This document shows, piece by piece, positions 7,745-11,164 of a stretch of 11,164 nucleotides of DNA. Location of the stretch: assembly GCA_004151065.3 (NCBI GenBank), contig NWUY0300061882.1, positions 12,747 through 23,910 of the forward strand. The letters run 5' to 3'. The first letter of the stretch is position 1. The number at the start of each line of letters is the position of its first letter. This DNA comes from Larix sibirica (lineage: Eukaryota > Streptophyta > Pinopsida > Pinales > Pinaceae). Position numbers and translations under genes: made by a program. The notes below the pieces were generated by a model, which was not told the DNA's origin, made no database searches, and saw nothing but the letters and a program-made list of their open reading frames with translations.

Positions 7745-9074
7745 GATTGATAAAGACAGAGCCAAGGAAGAACCTGTAGCAAGATCAAGACTTGAAGAAT
7801 TTATTGCTCAAACATATCCAATTATGAGAGAAAATTATGAAGAAACCTATGAAGAATAAAGGGACTATGTCGTAAATGAAGTAGTGGCTAGAGACACCAC
7901 CAAACTTGTTCTGAATGAACAATTTTCTCATGAACCCTCTACACCAACCATAGATAAATGTCAAGTTGTTTATAATGTAGGGTCGATTTTAGCACCCAAC
8001 AACATAATGGTGACTATATTGTTGAATGGACCTGAGCTCGATGTTGTAGAAGATGAAAAACCAGAAGATAAACCAAATCGACTACCTCCCTATATCCTTC
8101 CTCACCAAAGGATCTCCAGGACACATGGGTGAAAAGAAAAATTAAAATCACATCAATTGACTCATATTCTCCCTCACCAAAGGATAATGCCATCAAATAC
8201 AAGGAAGGATAAGAACTGACATATGAAACACAATGATTCAAATAAGATGCCAGGCCATAAATATACATATGCACCAGAAATCAATAAATAGTATGCCACG
8301 CTTATATGTAGTTTCATACAAGGAGTAGAAACGAGTTGCATAAATGGTCCCACTATAAAATCTATAAAAAGTTCTAGTGAAACTATAGGGCAAGGATGAA
8401 TCAGAAGTCATACTGGGATCCAAACCAAAAAAAAAACATTATAAGGAAGACGAAAATGATGATGATGAAAAGGAAGATGTAGGGGACAAGAATAAAGTCC
8501 AAAGTGTGGAAGATCAAGGTGAATCTGGAGAAGAAATTGATGATAATGACAAAACTAATCCAAATATATTGATGCCCCGAACATTGTTGAACATGATGTC
8601 ATTATCGATTGTAAAGAAGATGACAATCTCAAGGAATATTGTAACAATGAAGCACAAAATATTGATGAAGTTGAAGAAGAGTATAATGATAAATACAATA
8701 AAATTGATCCTAATCACAATATTGTAAAAGGTGACAATCCAGAAGAATATAATGATATAAATAAAGGAAATATAAATAACATGGATGACGATGAATCCAA
8801 AGATTCAACAATGTTTGAAGATCCATCAATTACCACTAAGGAAGCCACATGTCAACCATAGAATAGAAACATACCAAAGCATGCACACATATCAAAAATC
8901 AACGTGATGACACAAGTTAATCATGACAATATCGAATTGGAAATTCAAAAGGGTCCTCCCTGCAAGCATCCTTGCGAAAATCAATGGCCGCATAATCATT
9001 ATGTTTTTATCTACAGAATCTTATCCATGGAGAATTTGAATGGAAATGTGACCAACTATTTAAGAAATTATTGA
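7745..9074 (+). pseudogene. Broken acid-rich protein of the LTR element, family unknown
   Basis: One plus frame runs from about 7745 to 8394 with four stops (after YEETYEE, SRTHG, RKDKN and PEINK). It shifts near 8395 into DESEVILGSKPKKKHYK followed by the acidic KEDENDDDEKEDVGDKN, and shifts again near 8567 into NIDAPNIVEHDVIIDCKEDD. It remains Asp/Glu/Asn-rich to a TAG at 8859-8861 and reads on to 9074. Parts before the acidic tract include RLEEFIAQTYPIMRENYEE and a repeated peptide ILPHQRI (8092-8114 and 8164-8184). The position after the primer site suggests a gag-like product, but no zinc knuckle or capsid motif is visible. Low-complexity AT-rich DNA can mimic acidic protein, yet the continuity across shifts argues for a real ancestor. 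Confidence 0.55.
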
Positions 9075-9191
9075 ATCGCGGTACAATCATTCGAGATCAA
9101 ATATTGAATATTAAGGTTCATTTGTCACCAAGTAACTCATCAAATTCAGAAACCTCTTCAGAGTCGCAATCAATCAAGTAGAATCCAAGCT

Positions 9192-9223
9192 TCGAGGATG
9201 AATCTTTTCAAGGCAGAATAACT
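9192..9223 (+). other. Ty3-like 3' end with decayed polypurine tract
   Basis: TTCGAGGATGAATC followed by TTTTCAAGGCAGAATAACT directly precedes the 3' LTR. In many plant Ty3 elements the equivalent reads TTCGAGGACGAA and then a G-rich tract that primes plus-strand DNA. The purine run here is broken by C and T. The likeness is from recall of the family and not from alignment. Confidence 0.55.
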
Positions 9224-9438
9224 TGTAACATACCAAATAGAATAATATGTAAATAAATAATAAATTAGTCCAAGTAATTAATTAATTAATATTATATCTG
9301 CTAAATGTAATAGTGGCATGAGAAGAGACATAACTCTTCACTATTATACTATATATATGCTGAGAAACTATGTATTTCACCATCATCAAAATATATAAAA
9401 ATATTATTACCGAAATACTTGTAAGAAAGTCTCTTACA
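9224..9438 (+). mobile_element. 3' LTR, 215 bp, uninterrupted
   Basis: Begins TGTAACATACC and ends GTCTCTTACA, matching both halves of the 5' LTR. It gives the LTR length without the inserted DNA. Roughly 8% divergence from the outer part of the 5' LTR suggests an old insertion. Two short AT stretches (ATTAATTAATTAAT and CTATATATATGC) account for much of the difference. Confidence 0.93.
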
Positions 9439-9443
9439 ATATC
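9439..9443. repeat. Right target-site duplication (atatc)
   Basis: Follows the 3' LTR and matches gtatc at 5892-5896 with one substitution. LINE sequence resumes directly after it. Confidence 0.83.
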
Positions 9444-10150
9444 TCTTCCTAAATCTTGTAAAAAGGAGATGACATCCCTTGGAAACAAAAAATGTTCTTT
9501 TCTCGACCTTCCAGGACAAGAATCTACCTAAGATGGGATGGGATATTGATAAATCTTTTCAATGATTTGAAGCATGAATAACAAATTTGTTTCGTTGTTT
9601 GATCCAATCCAGAACCAACCTAGAAGCAATATACTTAGAAACTAGGGTCAACTTCCATAAAATTTCTTTGGATATGAAGTTCCACAAGGATTTGGTGGCC
9701 AACACTTTGTTGAAGTGGAAGATATTTTTTAGACCCCATCCCCCCTGAATATTAGGGGTTTATAACTGAATCCATTTAACAAGATGAAACCCCAAATAAT
9801 CGCTTTGACCTCTCCACATGTAGTTAAAACAAAGCTTTCTTATACATGAAATCACCCCCTTAGGGATATGCACCAAAAAATTTCAGTAGACCAAAATTGC
9901 TTCCAATATAGACTTAACTAGAACTAATCTTCCACCCCTGGAAATCCACTTATTACAACAGAAGTTAATTCGGTTTTCAATTTTTCTAACAAAAATTTTC
10001 CAATCCCACTTTCCTTACTTTGAAGGCTTGAGGATAAATAATAAATACTTAGCCCCATTTTCCACACACTCCACCTCATATGGGAAATGCCTTTGCCAGA
10101 AAGGATTTTGATCCAACTGATTCTGAATAAGAAAAATTAATGATTTAGTC
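9444..10150 (-). pseudogene. LINE ORF2 region after the RT core, degraded
   Basis: A nearly continuous minus frame from about 10140 to 9560 reads GAKYLFILKPSK, WKIFVRKIENRINFCCNKW, ISRGGRLVLVKSILEAILVY, HIPKGVISCIRKL, LVKWIQL and NIQGGWGLKNIFHFNKVLATK. These are standard landmarks of plant non-LTR ORF2 between the RT core and zf-RVT. Stops follow PSK, LVY, IQL and ASNH. Near 9500 the frame shifts to one reading FPRDVISFLQDLGRD, which meets the LTR insertion site at 9443 and resumes in frame at 5896. Confidence 0.92.
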
Positions 10151-10159
10151 TGGCAATTT

Positions 10160-10370
10160 CCATTCCTAATGTGTGACAGAAAATATCAAGGATCTCCCTG
10201 AACTTTTCACATTCCCTCTCAGATTGATCACAAAACAAAATAATTTTATCCGCGAATAGAAGATGGGTTAGAAATACCCTTCCCTAAAAGGATACCCCTG
10301 AAATTCTTTTGTTTTGGCATTCCTCCTTAATTAACCTGCTCAAACCTTTTGCAATCAAAAGGAAACGATA

Positions 10371-10404
<34 letters not shown>

Positions 10405-11060
10405 ACCCTTGTATGAGTCCATGTGAAGCTTTAAAGAAGGGGCATGTAGCTCCATTGATCAACACAACAAAAGAGGCCAATTCAATGTAGCCCATGATCC
10501 AATTTGTTAATTCCAGACTAAACTCGATTTGTAGTAGAATAAGACGAATGAAGAGCCATGAGGCTTTATCATAAGCCTTAGAAATATCCAACTCTATAAC
10601 CCCAACATGCTTGTTCTGCAACTTAACAGAGTGTAACCCCTCCTACACAGCTCCAACAACCTCGTGAATGGACCGAACCTGTAAGAACCCAAACTATTCC
10701 TTGGAGATTGTCCATGAAGGAACATATTTGATATGATTAGCAATGATTTTGGAAACAATCTTATGTATCCCATTGTACAGCAAAATGGGTATGAAATCTT
10801 CATAGGTCTCTATTTATCCTTCTTCGGAATTAAAGCCAAAAATGTATCATTTAACGCTACAGGAATAAAACCAGAGGATCGAATCTCCCCCACTACTTTT
10901 AGAATGCCATCACCAAGAAGTTGAAAGAAATCTAGAAAAACAATATGTGGACCAGCCATCTGTGCCGGGACTTTTATCCTTCTTAAAAATATGCAAGATA
11001 GATAGGATTTCATCCACCTCAATGGGGAAAAAAAATATCTCGTTATCCTCTGCCTCGACA
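10160..11060 (-). pseudogene. LINE reverse transcriptase domain, catalytically altered
   Basis: The RT copies LINE RNA into DNA at the nicked target. Visible motifs in order are KSPGTDGW, FLALIPKKDK, YNGIHKIVSKIIANHIK, the metal-binding motif A (ELDISKAYDKASW, 10555-10595), GLIQGCPLS (10399-10421), LLIAKGLSRLIKE and the FAD box at 10245-10256. The FAD box reads FADK where FADD is normal, so one catalytic aspartate is lost. Motif B is followed by a GA microsatellite in place of the usual proline-led residues. Two frame changes (near 10949 and 10800) and stops are present. Confidence 0.95.
10373..10401. repeat. (GA)14 microsatellite inside the RT frame
   Basis: A 29 bp uninterrupted GA run. 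On the coding minus strand it is CTCTCT and encodes alternating Ser-Leu directly after GCPLS. The native codons there (CCTCTCTC) could seed slippage. Flanking RT sequence (LLIAKGLSRL) resumes after it. Confidence 0.97.
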
Positions 11061-11095
11061 GTTCTTGAAAAGAGTGCAAACGCCTTGAGCATACT

Positions 11096-11164
11096 TGTAA
11101 TACACCAGGATTAAATAAAGTATTATTAAATTCTTTTTGAATATTTTATGTTTATTTATTATTT
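11096..11164. other. AT-rich tail beyond the LINE
   Basis: LINE-like coding ends near 11095 and sequence becomes abruptly AT-rich, starting TGTAATACACCAGG. It could be the first bases of another LTR element (TG start) cutting the LINE, or diverged LINE sequence. Too short to decide. Confidence 0.4.

Larger units (their letters stand above)
7386..9223 (+). mobile_element. Interior of a non-autonomous Ty3-like LTR element
   Basis: Only about 1.84 kb lies between the primer binding site and the 3' LTR. I see none of the protease (DTG/DSG), reverse transcriptase (FxDD), RNase H or integrase (HHCC, DDE) motifs on either strand. The first ~190 bp is leader with a long AAT/ATT tract (7490-7567). 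The rest is a broken charged reading frame (7745-9074). Just before the 3' LTR the sequence CTTCGAGGATGAATCTTTTC resembles the conserved 3' end of plant Ty3 (chromovirus-type) elements, where a G-rich tract normally follows; here that tract has decayed to AAGGCAGAATAAC. Confidence 0.85.
9444..11095 (-). mobile_element. LINE, 5' half visible here (reverse transcriptase and C-terminal region)
   Basis: Minus-strand remnant of a plant L1-type LINE ORF2 that continues at 5896-4506. From right to left it carries the start of the RT domain (KKDKSPGTDGW near 10950-10985), RT motifs, the FAD box and the downstream region with WISRGGRLVLVKSIL and QGGWGLKN. Frameshifts occur near 10949 and 10800, among others, with several stops. 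The apurinic endonuclease and ORF1 of complete LINEs are not in the window; LINE similarity ends at about 11095. Multiple lesions mean it is inactive. Confidence 0.95.

Noticed and set aside
8514-8717. 67-codon minus frame rich in Ile and Phe, membrane-like
   Set aside because: It is the complement of Asp/Glu/Asn-rich codons of the plus frame, which gives hydrophobic codons automatically.
9000-9060. Gag zinc knuckle from CKHPC...H
   Set aside because: Spacing does not fit CX2CX4HX4C and no basic region surrounds it.

Overview
The window is eukaryotic, non-genic repeat DNA, most likely from a seed plant with a large, slowly purged genome (a gymnosperm such as a conifer would fit, but this is inference). 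It is AT-rich, has no intact long reading frame, no operon-like spacing and no bacterial genes. Everything recognisable is a remnant of retrotransposons of plant type. A single undetermined base at 410 suggests a draft assembly.

Layout. (1) 1-2572: a roughly 400 bp sequence occurs twice in direct orientation (about 4-415 and 2172-2572), around 1.75 kb in which I recognise nothing. (2) 2573-4100: probable 5' part of a degraded LTR retrotransposon on the minus strand. It has a candidate LTR ending at 3411, a weak tRNA-iMet-like primer site at 3397-3408, a TATA-like site near 3766, a 41 bp tandem repeat at 3909-4068 in the expected U3 region, and a short broken frame at 2914-3079. (3) 4506-5896 and 9444-11095: two halves of one minus-strand plant L1-type LINE, reading reverse transcriptase, C-terminal domain, zf-RVT zinc finger, RNase H, then a 3' UTR with an A-rich tail. 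(4) 5897-9438: a plus-strand LTR retrotransposon inserted into that LINE, with a 5 bp target duplication (gtatc/atatc), a near-canonical tRNA-iMet primer binding site and a Ty3-like 3' end. It has no visible pol, so it looks non-autonomous. Its interior holds a broken frame of unknown, acid-rich protein. (5) 6069-7321: about 1.25 kb of unrelated, GC-richer DNA inside the 5' LTR, absent from the 3' LTR, containing a weak minus-strand gag-like frame.

The order of events can be read. The LINE integrated first, the Ty3-like element cut it in two, and later DNA was added inside the 5' LTR. The LINE reading frame continues across the site if the LTR element and one target copy are removed. All elements look dead: stops, frameshifts, a changed FADD box, a changed RNase H aspartate and a GA microsatellite inside the RT. 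I found no new functional system. The most unusual items are the acidic, pol-less LTR element, the 400 bp duplicated unit and the microsatellite grown inside a reverse transcriptase motif.
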